Below are positions 63,567 through 64,000 of a DNA stretch of 64,000 nt, piece after piece (positions within the stretch are counted from its first letter, which is position 1; each line of letters starts with the position of its first letter). The DNA comes from Gottfriedia sp049568075 (lineage in GTDB: Bacteria; Bacillota; Bacilli; Bacillales; Bacillaceae_G), in assembly GCA_049568075.1 (NCBI GenBank), contig CP144911.1; one strand, written 5' to 3'. A program made the translations under genes and the position numbers. The notes beneath the pieces are model-generated. The model saw only the letters and a program-made list of their open reading frames with translations. It was not told the DNA's origin and searched no databases.

Positions 63567-64000
63567 ATGGAGAGAATTGATATTCAGGGATATATAGAAA
63601 GTAATCCAATACTAGAAAAACTTATTAACTTAGAGGAATACTTTTGGTTGAATCCAAATTTAGAGACGTTTCAAAAAGCTATTAAAAAGTCACCACTTAC
63701 CCAAGAAGATGTAAACGACGCAGATAAACGATTAAAAAGGTTTGCTCCATATATATCAAAGGTTTTTCCAGAAACAAAAGATACAAATGGCATTATTGAG
63801 TCACCTTTAGTACAAATTCCTTCTATGAAACAATCGTTAGAAAAAAGTTTTCAACAAACTATATTAGGAGAATTATTTTTAAAATGTGATAGTCATTTAC
63901 CAATATCAGGGTCAATTAAAGCAAGAGGTGGCATTTATGAAATTTTAAAGCATGCCGAAAGCCTAGCTATAAAGCATCAGCTATTAACGAGTGAAGATGA
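63567..64000 (+). CDS. dsdA: D-serine ammonia-lyase, 5' part (cut by window edge)
   Basis: The first 144 codons of a PLP enzyme that turns D-serine into pyruvate and ammonia. MERIDIQGYIESNPILEKLINLEEYFWLNPN is the DsdA-type N-terminus, and KCDSHLPISGSIKARGGIYEILKHAE holds the PLP lysine. ATG 63567 follows AAGGAGG. The frame is open to the last base of the window; the rest of the gene lies outside. Confidence 0.9.
   Translation, partial: MERIDIQGYIESNPILEKLINLEEYFWLNPNLETFQKAIKKSPLTQEDVNDADKRLKRFAPYISKVFPETKDTNGIIESPLVQIPSMKQSLEKSFQQTILGELFLKCDSHLPISGSIKARGGIYEILKHAESLAIKHQLLTSED

Overview
The window looks like chromosomal DNA of an endospore-forming, low-GC member of the Bacillaceae. It is AT-rich, has strong AGGAGG-type ribosome binding sites and many TTG/GTG starts, CcpA (cre)-like sites, a small acid-soluble spore protein, and PaiA, SwrC-like and YebE-like proteins of Bacillus type. 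I saw no rRNA, tRNA, CRISPR array, prophage or insertion sequence. The right edge cuts a D-serine ammonia-lyase gene.

Layout. (1) 1-9.1 kb: two tandem, very similar secreted subtilisin-type proteases (about 1390 aa) with PA, Fn3-like, cohesin-like and dockerin modules, each closed by the same kind of terminator; a third such terminator at the left edge hints at another copy outside the window. (2) 9.1-19.7 kb: a broken small membrane gene, an SRPBCC protein, a PrmC-like methyltransferase, sspL, a YczE-like membrane protein, three GNAT acetyltransferases including PaiA with a MarR regulator, an MMPL exporter with its TetR regulator, YebE-like and YeiH-like proteins. (3) 20-34.7 kb: a catabolic cluster of CoA ligase, two TauD-type dioxygenases, two MFS transporters, an esterase, three SDRs, a LysR regulator, a cupin dioxygenase and a thiolase, plus a TSUP exporter at its edge. 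Six transcription starts in this cluster share one promoter module. (4) 35-44.7 kb: an extraordinary Cys/His-repeat protein, an RND exporter, and a two-component system with a DedA-PAP2 fusion and an MFS protein. (5) 44.8-48.6 kb: biotin genes bioA and bioY-bioD-bioB diverging from a BirA-type operator. (6) 48.7-62.1 kb: a sugar locus that matches the E. coli ycjM-ycjU cluster gene for gene, with an added glycerate kinase. (7) 62.2-64 kb: chromate transporter and the start of dsdA.

How the genes work together. In the ycj-like locus a LacI-type repressor and beta-phosphoglucomutase diverge from an operon encoding a GH13_18 phosphorylase, an ABC sugar importer without its ATPase, three redox/epimerase enzymes (guloside to glucoside conversion in E. 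coli), a GH65 phosphorylase and glycerate kinase. Together they could import a glycoside, turn it into a glucoside, split it with phosphate, and send glucose 1-phosphates and D-glycerate to glycolysis.

The most novel signal is in the 20-34 kb cluster. A 15-bp near-palindrome, ATTAAAATCTTTAAT or a close variant, lies exactly 38 bp before a TATAAT-like -10 box at six places, five on the + strand and one on the - strand. It sits where a LysR activator would bind and ties the scattered genes into one regulon whose substrate is unknown.
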